Assembly (NCBI GenBank): GCA_032718475.1
Contig: JAUCBJ010009163.1
Span: 1 to 64,000 of the forward strand
Length of the DNA stretch: 64,000 nucleotides
Reading direction: 5' to 3'
Source: Nemertoderma westbladi
Taxonomy: Eukaryota; Xenacoelomorpha; Nemertodermatida; Nemertodermatidae
The position numbers and the translations under genes were made by a program. Below are positions 49,203 to 58,630 of the stretch, piece after piece; position 1 is the first letter of the stretch; each line of letters opens with the position of its first letter. Below the pieces are notes generated by a model. That model saw only the letters and a program-made list of their open reading frames with translations, did no database searches and was not told where the DNA came from.

Positions 49203-50234
49203 GGATTCGCTGCGCGGGATTTGTTTTATCGAAGTTTGTCTGCTCGTAGACTGTTCTGCCTCACCGGTTAAAAGAGATCGATACTGCAATATATTCGCTT
49301 ACTTAGGGTTTACTGTTTTGGTGAGAAGGTCGGATTTATGATTTGATTTACAAACTTTACAGTAGGATATTGCAGGTATTGTTACCGTTTCTTCCGATAG
49401 TAGGAATAGGCGTATCTCTCCAATTTAGTAGGAATATGTTTTACTGAACTACGGTTCGGTAGGACTAAAGTTATTTGAAAATTTTGTATTTTGAGGTAAA
49501 AATTTGTATTTGATTAGCTAAGTGCTAATTTTTTGAAATAAAATTTGATTTGAACCGCGTGTAAAATATTTTTGGAATTGAATACCGGTGTTTAAAAGGG
49601 TTTAAATACCATATTGTACCGGTACAAAATTTTTCGTAAAGTAAAACCTAACTCTTTTGTTTTTCAGGATTCAGAACTCATTTCTAGACTGTAACGGGAG
49701 CAAGACCGTGTTTAGCAAGTTTGGGAGATAGATAACTCAACAACTTTGGTTGGGAAAATCGCGTTTCGTCCGCAACGTTAAAAACGGAAAGGTTCACGTC
49801 CGGTTTGTATCTGGGAATCTGTTTTTCTGGAGAATTATTGGAGTGGGTGAGTTTGAAAAGATGCATAAATAAGTTAGGCATTACCGTATTAGTTAAAATT
49901 ATTGTGGGTTCCACTGTCTCAAGTATTTATGCATTCCGTACGATTTCTTTGTTCATTGCTGAATTAGTCCGTATTATTGTATTTAATTTACCTTTTGATA
50001 ACGCATATCGTTATCCGATTTATTTGTTATAAAATTGGCCGCTAGGCTAATTTATTATATACTTATTCCGTGACATTTATTTGCTGTAAAATTGGCCGTT
50101 TAGGCTAATTTTATCCATCTGCTATAAAATCGGCCGGTAGGCTAATTTTATATGACTGTAATTAGTACCGTTTTATACAAATACGGTAAACTCGATACTT
50201 TGACACTCACTTCACTTGACTTACAACTACCGAA
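49203..50234 (+). other. E2 LTR end and leader
   Basis: Non-coding. A pyrimidine-rich TTTTGTTTTTCAG near 49655-49669 looks like a splice acceptor. Three tandem units end the leader (50028-50151). The LTR/leader border and primer-binding site cannot be placed. Confidence 0.55.
50028..50151 (+). repeat. Leader tandem repeat of E2, three units
   Basis: TATAAAATTGGCCGCTAGGC and two variants (50084-50115, 50122-50151) at about 46-56-bp spacing. Each has a GGCC...TAGGCTAATTT core. Confidence 0.8.
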
Positions 50235-51464
50235 ATGAGTGACAAACAAGACTATACGAAGAATACACAAACCGACTATGACTCATGTGACGCGGATAAG
50301 TCAGCAGCGGAAGAACCACAGGGGAAGACTCGCGAGCCTACCGAACCTACACCGTGCGCGTCACCAGTACATCCAACGGGAGTACCGGATGCCGTAGTAC
50401 GAGGCGACGGCAGGACCGAGGACTTTCTAACTGTTCCGCAACCTAGATATAGGGAAACGGACATGGTAAGTTCAGCAGGAAGCACAGAAAGTGTGGTTAG
50501 AAGCGTCGGAGGATATATGGCGCATATAACCAGGAGTATTGGGGAAGGCCAACGCATATTAGACGAGTTGACCGCTCCGATGTCTCGATTCGAGTTCTAC
50601 ACCCTCCAGGTTAGAGTACAGAGTAAAGTATATAAGTCCGTAGATAATCTAGTTGGCCTACAAGATCTAGCTAGACAGAGACAGGACATGGATACTCAAC
50701 TTAGAATCCTCGAGAAACTAATGATCACTAGAGAGAAACTGATTCAGTTTAAGTCGACGATTAGACAGATACAACAGGAACAAGCGGACCAGTTGTTAGG
50801 TGAGTCAGTTTCGGACGAATTATTACAACCCGAGGAAGAACAGGAACTGTACCGACTGGATGGACAATTAAAACACCTGACGGACCACTTACGCATGTGC
50901 GGCGAAGACGTCGGCGATTTGGAAACCGTGCCGGAATACACGAGGGAAACTTCACTCGCACAAATCGAATCGGCACCGGGAATACTAAATCAATCATTGG
51001 TAAGTATTCGTAGCGAAATCTGCGAGGGAAGTATAGTCACGTCAGAAGTTGCTCGACAACAGCAGCAGTTCTACAGACAGCAACACGAGATGGAAGAACA
51101 AGCTCAACTTCTAATGATACAAACAGCAGTAGAGGAAGAGAAAATACGTGTTGCGAATGTAGCGAGAATCTCTCATCTGCAGGAACAAGCCGAACTCGAA
51201 GCGGCCGAAATGGAAAGGTTAGAGTTGGACATTGCCCAACAAGCGGCAGCGGCCGAGTTAGCGCAACGAACGGCAACAGCCGAGTTAGAGCGACAAACGG
51301 CAGCGGCAGCGGCAGCGGCAGCGGCCGAGTTAGAGCGACAAACGGCAGCGGCCGAGTTAGAGCGACAAACGGCTGCGGCAGAGTTAGAGCGACAAAGATT
51401 AGTTTCGGAAGCCAGAGTCGAGATGAAGACACGGCAAATAAAAGCCCAACAAGCGATACGATAA
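50235..51464 (+). CDS. E2 gag N-terminal and coiled-coil segment
   Basis: 409 residues from ATG (MSDKQDYTKN). Acidic Thr/Ser-rich start, a helical region (GGYMAHITRSIGEGQRILDEL; residues about 90-260), then an Ala/Glu/Arg coiled coil with tandem AAELERQTA units (residues about 330-395). It ends with TAA at 51462-51464, but the same frame is open immediately and through to 57002, so a single stop separates the parts of one polyprotein. An E2 motif copy at 50323-50340 is read K-T-R-E-P-T. Confidence 0.8.
   Translation: MSDKQDYTKNTQTDYDSCDADKSAAEEPQGKTREPTEPTPCASPVHPTGVPDAVVRGDGRTEDFLTVPQPRYRETDMVSSAGSTESVVRSVGGYMAHITRSIGEGQRILDELTAPMSRFEFYTLQVRVQSKVYKSVDNLVGLQDLARQRQDMDTQLRILEKLMITREKLIQFKSTIRQIQQEQADQLLGESVSDELLQPEEEQELYRLDGQLKHLTDHLRMCGEDVGDLETVPEYTRETSLAQIESAPGILNQSLVSIRSEICEGSIVTSEVARQQQQFYRQQHEMEEQAQLLMIQTAVEEEKIRVANVARISHLQEQAELEAAEMERLELDIAQQAAAAELAQRTATAELERQTAAAAAAAAAELERQTAAAELERQTAAAELERQRLVSEARVEMKTRQIKAQQAIR
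50323..50340 (+). repeat. E2 dispersed motif, copy 1
   Basis: GGAAGACTCGCGAGCCTA, in gag, read K-T-R-E-P. Confidence 0.8.
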
Positions 51465-54400
51465 GCAGAGTTCGAGGCGCAACAACAACAAACGGAACAA
51501 CGAGAAAAGGAAGTTAAACTTCGTTTCGAACTTGAGAAAAGGGCGAGAGAATTAGCCGAAACCAAGGAAAATCTGGATCTTCTAGCCCGCGATCGATCGA
51601 TGAGATCCCGTGACGGACATGATTTGGACCAGTTAGAGGTAAGACATCGCCAAATTCAGGAACGGAAGAAGGAAGGAAGTGTAGGAGCACCCGGACGGGA
51701 ACGACAATTAGTAAAAGACGTGTGTCAACGATTCCCACAGGTAACTCATATGTTTGCACCGGTCACGACTAAGGAACCTGTTTCGATTGCTGGTAGCATC
51801 GATATCTCTCCTATCCATGGTGTGACGGAACACAGGTTTGTTATTCCGGACAAGTTTACACCGCCAAGAGCAACGTCGTCGCCTATTCCGAGAGTCAAGG
51901 TAAGTAACCCACCGATTACAGATCGTAGTAGTTTATTAGTCGGACCTGCACTACTGACGACAAAACAGGTGAGCACACCTTTGACACCTAAACCCGTTAC
52001 GCACTACGATTACCCAATGACATTTCGGCCTACAAGGCCTTTGGATTCAAACGCGGTCGTCCGACCACCGGTTCAGTTTACGTCGCAATCTACGACTTCG
52101 AGGAAGACTTGTGAGCCTACCGAACAACGGAGAACAATGGAAACGCGACCATTCAACCAGTTTACGTCGCAATCTACGACTTCGAGGAAGACTTGTGAGC
52201 CTACCGAACAACGGAGATCAGTGGACGATGTTCCGAAACGAGCCGTTAGAATTCGAACGACGCAACGGACGCGAGCACGTCGACCACCATATCCAGATGA
52301 TAGTAGTACTTCGAGCGAATCGGATTACCCGAAACGCGAGGTATTTAGAACAGGGGCGGCCGATGAATATAAACGCGAGCGTTCAGACAACTCCTTTGCA
52401 GACAATCCTCCACAGAATACACCAACACAGAAGGCGTTACAACCAACGGACGCAATTAGTACACAACAGTTCGCCGACATTCTGCGACCAGTTGTCAACA
52501 AGTTGGCTCAGATCGAGGAGCGTCTGGAGGAAGTTCAAACCGATAGTTCGAGGAACACCGAATTCGAACACAATAGACACCCGAAGGCACCACAAAGATC
52601 GGTACCTTCAAACCCCACATCGTATCAGGGAAAAGCGCCTAGAAGGGAGAACATCAACCAGGTTACCAACCAAGGACGCGAAACTCTGAACGTTGCCGAG
52701 GAGATAGCGAAATTCGCAGCCAGACAGGGATTGCCGGTACAACAACCACCGAAGTTCTCCGGTAGCTCAAAACACTGGCATACCTTCGTAGACTATATTG
52801 AATCCCAGATCGCCGTGTGCGCCTTTACATCACGAGAGAAGTTCAATTACTTGCTCCAAACGTTGTCAGGAGAACCTAAACGTTTGGCGGAGACTTTCGT
52901 CGGTGTACCAGACGCTTTCGAACTAGCGTACGATCGTTTGACTTCGATATACGGAGGTACAGTGAGTATGGCCAGGTCAGTAATAGAAGAACTCTGTAAG
53001 GGAGGGGCTATCACTAAACCCGTCGACTTACTAAAACTAGCTGACGAAATCAAGAACGCTATCACTACCTTAAGATCAATTGGACAACTTGATTACGGGA
53101 ATACCCCTACAGTCCTATTAAAGATAATAGGACGACTCCACCATCGACTTCGTCGGGAGTGGAGGAAGGTCGAATACCAGCGAGAGGAGCGAGGAGGATT
53201 CCTGAAATTAGAAGATGTGTACCTTTTAATATCCAGGGAGGCGGTAGTAGAAACTCGATCTAACTATACCGACCAGCACATCGTGGCAGAAGGAATCACA
53301 CTGCCATCCTCCAACCGACAAAAACCCCAGACAACATCCACAAAGACGGCCACTTACGCCACACCGACGGAATCACGACAATTCTCAGACAGTAATAGAG
53401 TATCTGCGCCCATTGGGACGAAACAGACGAGACAGCAACTCAGCACCGACTTCAACGGCTGCCAATACTGCGAACATCTAGGTAAGCGGTATATTGGTCA
53501 CAAGTTACGAGGTTGTCGACAATTTCGCGAGTTGAACTCGGAAGAACGACGGCTGCAGATACGGCCACTGGACTCTTGTTGGCGGTGTACGCGACACGGA
53601 CATGTCCGTAAGGATTGCCCAAACACCGACACTTGTCCATCCTGTGGACGCAACCACGACGGTCTGCTCCACACAGACAGCCACACGCCGACGAAACGCT
53701 TCGCCAGGGAACACCCGGAAGCAGCAGCGAGATGTGATGCGGCTTACCGAAAACGAGAATCGAAAACGACTCCGACTTTCGTGACCCATATAGAGGATTG
53801 CTTTTCAGAACAATCCGGATCGTCGGACGAAGAATCAGACGACGACGAATATTCTAATGGAGACGAACAACCGTCAATCGCGCTCCTGACCACTGACCAA
53901 CTGAAGGGATTCAGTGTAATCCCGATTAAGATCACTGGCACAAAAGGGAGTAAGAGGATTTACGCGATTCTAGACTCAGCCTCATCTCACAGTTACGTAG
54001 ATGAAAAGATAGCTGACGTCGTAACGGATCTCAGACAAGGTAAACACGTAAGTTATACAGTAAGTAGTATGCACGGCCAGCGTGCAATACCAGTGACACG
54101 AGTTAAGTTGGACTTAGACTCTCTTCTTCCAAAATCGCAACACAGCGAGAGGGAGAGGTCTTTGTTGCCCTTTAGAGATCTAACCTTTGCGGCCACGAAG
54201 GACTTTAGTAACCTACTGGGTCCAGTGCCGGAACAATCTCTGGAGGACCGTAAGTATTTCAGACACCTTGGTGTACCCGAATGTCCTGTCAATTATAGAT
54301 CGGTAGCAATGCTGATCGGGACGGACCAATTCAACCTACATCAGGTGTGGGAAACCAGACCGTCGGCAGTTGTAGCAGGAAACGCATACGCCTGCAGAAC

Positions 54401-57002
54401 GCCGATAGGGTGGTATACTCGAGCGCCTGTGCGCACACTAGACGTAAGTGACGAGGAAGACGATGTACAGAGTACATGTAGTTTATTGACTACAAATTCA
54501 ATTCATTCCTTTTCACACGACGTGAACCATACTACACTACAGTCGACAAAACATGACAGACGTGTAACTAGTATGATAAGTCACAAGGAGCAGCTAATCC
54601 ACATGGTGAGTTTAGAACTTGGGGAGAAGACGAGTCAGCTAGAGATTCCATCGACGACAGATGATAGGCTTGCGAGTCTACCTACCCCAACGACACCAAC
54701 AATGCCCGTCGATACAAAGAAAAGGACGACAGCGACAAAACTCAAGAAAAAACCGAAGGCGAAATGGAAGGATATAACTTCAAAGGTCAAGAGAGGAAGA
54801 CTTGCGAGCCTTTCTACACCAGACATATCGCCAGATGGTCAACCAGACACGTTACCAGACGATCAACCAGATACGTTACTAGACAGTCAACCAGGCATTC
54901 TACTAGACGTTAGTAATGTACTGACAAACAGTAAAGCCGCAGTTTCCCTAGTGGAGCGGCCTTCTATTGACAAACAACCAGATACGTTACCAGACGTATC
55001 GCCAGACACATTACTAGACAGTCGACTAGACACTAGTAATGTATTGACTAACAATAAAGCCGCAGTTTCCCTATTGGAGCGGCCTTGTATTGACAAACTA
55101 CCAATTTTGACACACTTGAGCAACCATAAGCACGGTGAAACCTCATGTATTACAGATGTGGGTAGTACCTACGCTAATGTAAATACAGGTGTTACTTTGC
55201 GCTCAAGAGACATACCGAACCTACAACCTACGGTGAAACCTGGGATTAATGTCGGCAGAAAATTAAGTTTACCAAAACCTGCTGACCCCATAGAGTTCAA
55301 ACCACCATTAGCGATCGACTTACAAAGTACCGACAATCAAGGTAAGAAGACAAAGAAGGACAAATTACTTGTAGACCCGGACGGATCAACAGTCAACAAG
55401 GGAATACTTACCGGCGGACCCGTGGGCCCTTCTAGTAATTCAAAACCTTCCAAGTTCTCCATTGACTTACCTGATGACGTCACAAATACTTATGTCGACC
55501 GTATTGTAAACCTAACAGATTCTTGGTCAAACGCTTGCCGAAAATTAGCGTGGATTGTACGTTTTGTACAATACGTTAAAGGCAAACGTGACTTTACACG
55601 TCGACTTACATTGGCTGAGATTGACAGGTGTGAGATTCAATTAATTCGCCATTACCAACTGAGATATTTCGCGCGCGAATTCACATCTATAAATCAAGGT
55701 CAACCAATCAAGTCGTCACCGATACTGAGTTGGAGTCCGATTATTTATAATGGCTTAATTTGTCATAAATCTCGGCTTCAAAACATTGACTTTAACACGA
55801 ACTTTAGGTACCCAATAATAATACCGCAACATCACGAACTACAACGTGCAATGATACTGGACGCACATTTACATCTGAAACACGCTGGAAGACACCACTG
55901 TCTTTCCTACTTACGTACTAGATTTGTATTAATTAGACCCAGTAAAGCATTAAGTTCAGTGACACGTACGTGTATTATTTGTAAAAAGGTACATTCTAGA
56001 ATAGGTACCCAAGAAATGAGTGAACTACCACAAGCACGACTTCAAGCATTCAGACCACCTTTTACAGAGACTGGAATTGATTGCTTTGGTCCCATACATA
56101 CTAAACGTGGACGTATACTAGTAAAACGCTGGGGACTGATTTTCACATGTATGTCCAGTAGGGCAGTTCACATTGAACGTGTGATGGATCTTTCCACCAA
56201 CGCGTTTATACTAGCACTGCGGCGATTTATCGCTAGACGCGGACTAGTAAAATGCTTGTACTCAGACCAAGGGACAAACTTTGTTGGTGCTCGGAATGAG
56301 ATTGCTAGAGCCTTTAAGAAATTAGATCATGATCAAATCTCGAACGAACTGCAACCTCACAAGATTGTTTGGAAGTTTAATCCTCCAGATAGTCCTTGGA
56401 GAGGCGGAGTCTGGGAGAGATTGATTAGATCTATAAAGACAGCCATGGCAAAGGTCATTCCAGTAAACCACATATTAACAGACGACCAACTGACAACATT
56501 GTTTGTTGAAATCGAGGCAATACTAAATACTAGACCAATAGTATTAGTACCCGATGACAAACAATCTCAGTTCGCTTTAACACCAGCACACCTGCTTATG
56601 CAGGCACCGACCACATTGACGCCGATTTCCATTCCAATGGAAAGCGATAGTTACGGGAGAAAAGCGTGGAAAATCACGCAACTACTGGCTAACAAATTCT
56701 GGGAAATATGGCAAAACCATTATTTGCCCTCTATTTCTGCCAGAACAAACTGGTATAATAACACCCGCGCATTAAAGCCGGGAGATCACGTGCTGTTGGC
56801 AGAAGTGAATCTAAAAAGACGCTTCTGGATAACAGGTGTCATTTTAGCCACACATCCATCTATGGATGGAGTGACAAGAACTGTGACGGTACGAACAATT
56901 GACGGTCGCACAGTAGACAGACCGACTCAACGTCTCGTACTTCTTGAAGAGACTCGTAACGAGTCTGGAGACTACAAATCTCCACCTAATACTAGTAAAT
57001 AA
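51465..57002 (+). CDS. E2 gag-protease-integrase polyprotein without RT/RNase H
   Basis: Open from 51465 (first ATG 51600, 1800 residues). Order from that ATG: disordered region; capsid (DUF1759-like) about residues 370-540; zinc block CQYC...CWRCTRHGHVRKDC...CPSCGRNH about 615-690; protease with DSAS (about 783); GWYTRAP; then, where RT and RNase H should be, a Lys-rich stretch and DTLPD/DTLLD repeats with two SLVERP/SLLERP copies; integrase HHCC (HAGRHH...CIICKKVH), DDE core (DCFGP, YSDQGTNF, SPWRGGVWERL) and DUF5641-like end (LVLLEETRNESGDY). No frameshift. E1 shows where RT belongs. The protein could assemble particles and integrate cDNA but needs RT in trans. Confidence 0.9.
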   Translation, partial: AEFEAQQQQTEQREKEVKLRFELEKRARELAETKENLDLLARDRSMRSRDGHDLDQLEVRHRQIQERKKEGSVGAPGRERQLVKDVCQRFPQVTHMFAPVTTKEPVSIAGSIDISPIHGVTEHRFVIPDKFTPPRATSSPIPRVKVSNPPITDRSSLLVGPALLTTKQVSTPLTPKPVTHYDYPMTFRPTRPLDSNAVVRPPVQFTSQSTTSRKTCEPTEQRRTMETRPFNQFTSQSTTSRKTCEPTEQRRSVDDVPKRAVRIRTTQRTRARRPPYPDDSSTSSESDYPKREVFRTGAADEYKRERSDNSFADNPPQNTPTQKALQPTDAISTQQFADILRPVVNKLAQIEERLEEVQTDSSRNTEFEHNRHPKAPQRSVPSNPTSYQGKAPRRENINQVTNQGRETLNVAEEIAKFAARQGLPVQQPPKFSGSSKHWHTFVDYIESQIAVCAFTSREKFNYLLQTLSGEPKRLAETFVGVPDAFELAYDRLTSIYGGTVSMARSVIEELCKGGAITKPVDLLKLADEIKNAITTLRSIGQLDYGNTPTVLLKIIGRLHHRLRREWRKVEYQREERGGFLKLEDVYLLISREAVVETRSNYTDQHIVAEGITLPSSNRQKPQTTSTKTATYATPTESRQFSDSNRVSAPIGTKQTRQQLSTDFNGCQYCEHLGKRYIGHKLRGCRQFRELNSEERRLQIRPLDSCWRCTRHGHVRKDCPNTDTCPSCGRNHDGLLHTDSHTPTKRFAREHPEAAARCDAAYRKRESKTTPTFVTHIEDCFSEQSGSSDEESDDDEYSNGDEQPSIALLTTDQLKGFSVIPIKITGTKGSKRIYAILDSASSHSYVDEKIADVVTDLRQGKHVSYTVSSMHGQRAIPVTRVKLDLDSLLPKSQHSERERSLLPFRDLTFAATKDFSNLLGPVPEQSLEDRKYFRHLGVPECPVNYRSVAMLIGTDQFNLHQVWETRPSAVVAGNAYACRTPIGWYTRAPVRTLDVSDEEDDVQSTCSLLTTNSIHSFSHDVNHTTLQSTKHDRRVTSMISHKEQLIHMVSLELGEKTSQLEIPSTTDDRLASLPTPTTPTMPVDTKKRTTATKLKKKPKAKWKDITSKVKRGRLASLSTPDISPDGQPDTLPDDQPDTLLDSQPGILLDVSNVLTNSKAAVSLVERPSIDKQPDTLPDVSPDTLLDSRLDTSNVLTNNKAAVSLLERPCIDKLPILTHLSNHKHGETSCITDVGSTYANVNTGVTLRSRDIPNLQPTVKPGINVGRKLSLPKPADPIEFKPPLAIDLQSTDNQGKKTKKDKLLVDPDGSTVNKGILTGGPVGPSSNSKPSKFSIDLPDDVTNTYVDRIVNLTDSWSNACRKLAWIVRFVQYVKGKRDFTRRLTLAEIDRCEIQLIRHYQLRYFAREFTSINQGQPIKSSPILSWSPIIYNGLICHKSRLQNIDFNTNFRYPIIIPQHHELQRAMILDAHLHLKHAGRHHCLSYLRTRFVLIRPSKALSSVTRTCIICKKVHSRIGTQEMSELPQARLQAFRPPFTETGIDCFGPIHTKRGRILVKRWGLIFTCMSSRAVHIERVMDLSTNAFILALRRFIARRGLVKCLYSDQGTNFVGARNEIARAFKKLDHDQISNELQPHKIVWKFNPPDSPWRGGVWERLIRSIKTAMAKVIPVNHILTDDQLTTLFVEIEAILNTRPIVLVPDDKQSQFALTPAHLLMQAPTTLTPISIPMESDSYGRKAWKITQLLANKFWEIWQNHYLPSISARTNWYNNTRALKPGDHVLLAEVNLKRRFWITGVILATHPSMDGVTRTVTVRTIDGRTVDRPTQRLVLLEETRNESGDYKSPPNTSK
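52102..52205 (+). repeat. E2 dispersed motif, copies 2 and 3 in an 84-bp duplication
   Basis: GGAAGACTTGTGAGCCTA at 52102-52119 and again at 52186-52203, carried by a tandem duplication of about 84 bp (CAGTTTACGTCGCAATCTAC...). Read K-T-C-E-P-T. Confidence 0.85.
54662..54813 (+). repeat. E2 dispersed motif, copies 4 (degenerate) and 5
   Basis: GATAGGCTTGCGAGTCTA near 54664 and GGAAGACTTGCGAGCCTTT at 54795, read R-L-A-S-L, a different frame from copies 1-3. Confidence 0.75.
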
Positions 57003-57056
57003 TTAGGAGTTTACAAATAGATTTCCACGTACCTGTACACCGTAGTAAGGACAGCG

Positions 57057-57230
57057 GTAGAATTCCATTGTCTTTATATGTGAACATTGAGGGTAGTACC
57101 CTTATGTGTCACATAGGAGCGGGATTTGTAGGTATAAGAAATGGAATTCTACTTGGAACTCACAATATTGAGACATTTTCGAAATTTTAGACAATCCATT
57201 TGGATTTGAAAAATTTTTAAAATTTTCTCC
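57057..57230 (+). promoter_or_regulatory. E2 internal polypurine tract in a hairpin, then A/T tracts
   Basis: A 13-bp stem (GTAGAATTCCATT 57057-57069, AATGGAATTCTAC 57140-57152) encloses a smaller stem TATGTGA (57077-57083)/TCACATA (57109-57115), followed at once by GGAGCGGG (57116-57123). AAAATTTT-type tracts lie at 57181-57230. Same order as in E1 (23148-23284). Inferred second plus-strand primer and terminator. Confidence 0.65.
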
Positions 57231-57286
57231 AGTGAATAGATTTCAGGGTACAGTCGGGTGGAACTTAAAATTAGAGAAACAAGAGA

Positions 57287-57308
57287 GGAAGACTTGCGAG
57301 CCTTTCTT
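57287..57308 (+). repeat. E2 dispersed motif, copy 6
   Basis: GGAAGACTTGCGAGCCTTTC, non-coding, 353 bp before ORF A. Confidence 0.85.
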
Positions 57309-57660
57309 AAAATTTTAATTAAATTTTACACGGTCTTGTTTCAATAAGTTACGTCAAAATAGACTCCCCTATATTTATTACTAACTCTTGACTGCTTATT
57401 TTCTGATAATAGTTTGGGATCAAAAGGTGAGTATTTTAGACTCACGGCCAGTTTAGCCCAAATTCGTTTTACTTCGGCAAAAAATTTTAGATAAGAAGCA
57501 GCGTGTCATTAAAGAAACCCTAGATCTTAGGCTATGGGTAGGAGGTTAGAGCGTTGTCGAAGCCCAAAGGGCAGACGAAACTCTCACGTCTCCTCACAAC
57601 TAACTACAAACTCTGTTGTATTCCCTCTAGTAGTAATGATTATGTAACTACACCCTAATT

Positions 57661-58590
57661 ATGGAGAAAGGGATACAAGGAGAGCCGAGATGGGGATATG
57701 ATATCCAAGAGGAGGCAGCAGCGCCATTCGAAAGATTTGGAGCCAAGGATTACACTATATTTGGTATAAAAGAATTATCGGAAAGTACAGCGAAACTCGC
57801 GAGAACTAAATATGACTCGAATGTATTAAAGAGAAGGCAAAACGCATTAAACGAAAGAATCGAAAGTTTGCGCCAAACCTTCAACGAACTTTACCCGTAC
57901 GATGCTTTGTGTGATACGGGAGACATTAGCGAAGACCCCGATACTGAAATTAGTCGTTTGTATCATACCATGCAATACCTAAAGGCGCACGAACCTATGC
58001 CTGCGGTACGCGATGAATTCGATGGAATGCATCTTTACAGACGAACTCGAGGGGACGATAGAGAAACCAAGGAAGCATTTTCAGTTTATAAACTTTATTA
58101 TCAATGCGGTTCTTGTATGCGCGAACAACGAAATGCGATTCCGATGCGTTTGAATAAGGAAAATCCCGAACCGATATTGGCGAGGTGTTCGAATCATCAA
58201 CAACTACGCTACCAGGAAGGAGGGTATCCTTTATCGAATCCATATCATTCATTTGCTATGACCGGACCAAAGGCGGGAGAAACTGTCATTTACCCACCTA
58301 AGGTTGTTGAACCCGATGTATTTGAACTTACGCTGGACGAGGCGAATCAGTCAACCCGCGAAAAGAAAGAAGCTCTTAGCCTATACAGAGCCTACAAGGC
58401 TTTCGAGAAAGGTGAGATGGAAGAATGGGGTGGAAGACTCGCGAGCCTACCTTGCCATTGGACGTCACACGATCAAACTTCAGCTAAGGAGATGACACCG
58501 GAAGTTTTCGAGAGCATAAACTTCGCTCAAAACGTTATTCAGAGACTACAGATTGCATCCCCGGAGAGGCCAAGAGAAATGCAACCGTAG
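57661..58590 (+). CDS. E2 ORF A: CxxC...CxxH accessory protein
   Basis: 309 residues from ATG, complete. N-terminal Arg/Glu-rich helix, YPYDALCDTGDISEDPDTE, MPAVRDEFDGMHLYRRTRGDD, then CGSC (about residue 160) with ARCSNHQQLRY some 30 residues later, a likely zinc site, GGYPLSNP, and ALSLYRAYKAFEKGE near 245. No signal peptide or membrane segment, so it is not an envelope protein. E1 (23882) and E3 (2790-4392) carry homologues at the same place after pol. An E2 motif at 58432-58449 lies in the variable end (RLASLP). Family not recognised; nucleic-acid binding is inferred only from the Cys/His pattern. Confidence 0.85.
   Translation: MEKGIQGEPRWGYDIQEEAAAPFERFGAKDYTIFGIKELSESTAKLARTKYDSNVLKRRQNALNERIESLRQTFNELYPYDALCDTGDISEDPDTEISRLYHTMQYLKAHEPMPAVRDEFDGMHLYRRTRGDDRETKEAFSVYKLYYQCGSCMREQRNAIPMRLNKENPEPILARCSNHQQLRYQEGGYPLSNPYHSFAMTGPKAGETVIYPPKVVEPDVFELTLDEANQSTREKKEALSLYRAYKAFEKGEMEEWGGRLASLPCHWTSHDQTSAKEMTPEVFESINFAQNVIQRLQIASPERPREMQP
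58432..58449 (+). repeat. E2 dispersed motif, copy 7
   Basis: GGAAGACTCGCGAGCCTA inside the variable end of ORF A. Confidence 0.85.
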
Positions 58591-58630
58591 TACTTCGTAG
58601 TACATAGTACTTCAGCTACGAAACCATTGA

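Larger units (their letters stand above)
57003..57660 (+). other. E2 intergenic region between pol and ORF A
   Basis: Non-coding. Contains the internal polypurine tract, an E2 motif (57287-57308) and the block 57418-57456 shared with E1 (ATCAAAAGGTGAGT...GGCCAGTTTA), which includes a good splice-donor form AG/GTGAGT at 57427. Confidence 0.65.
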
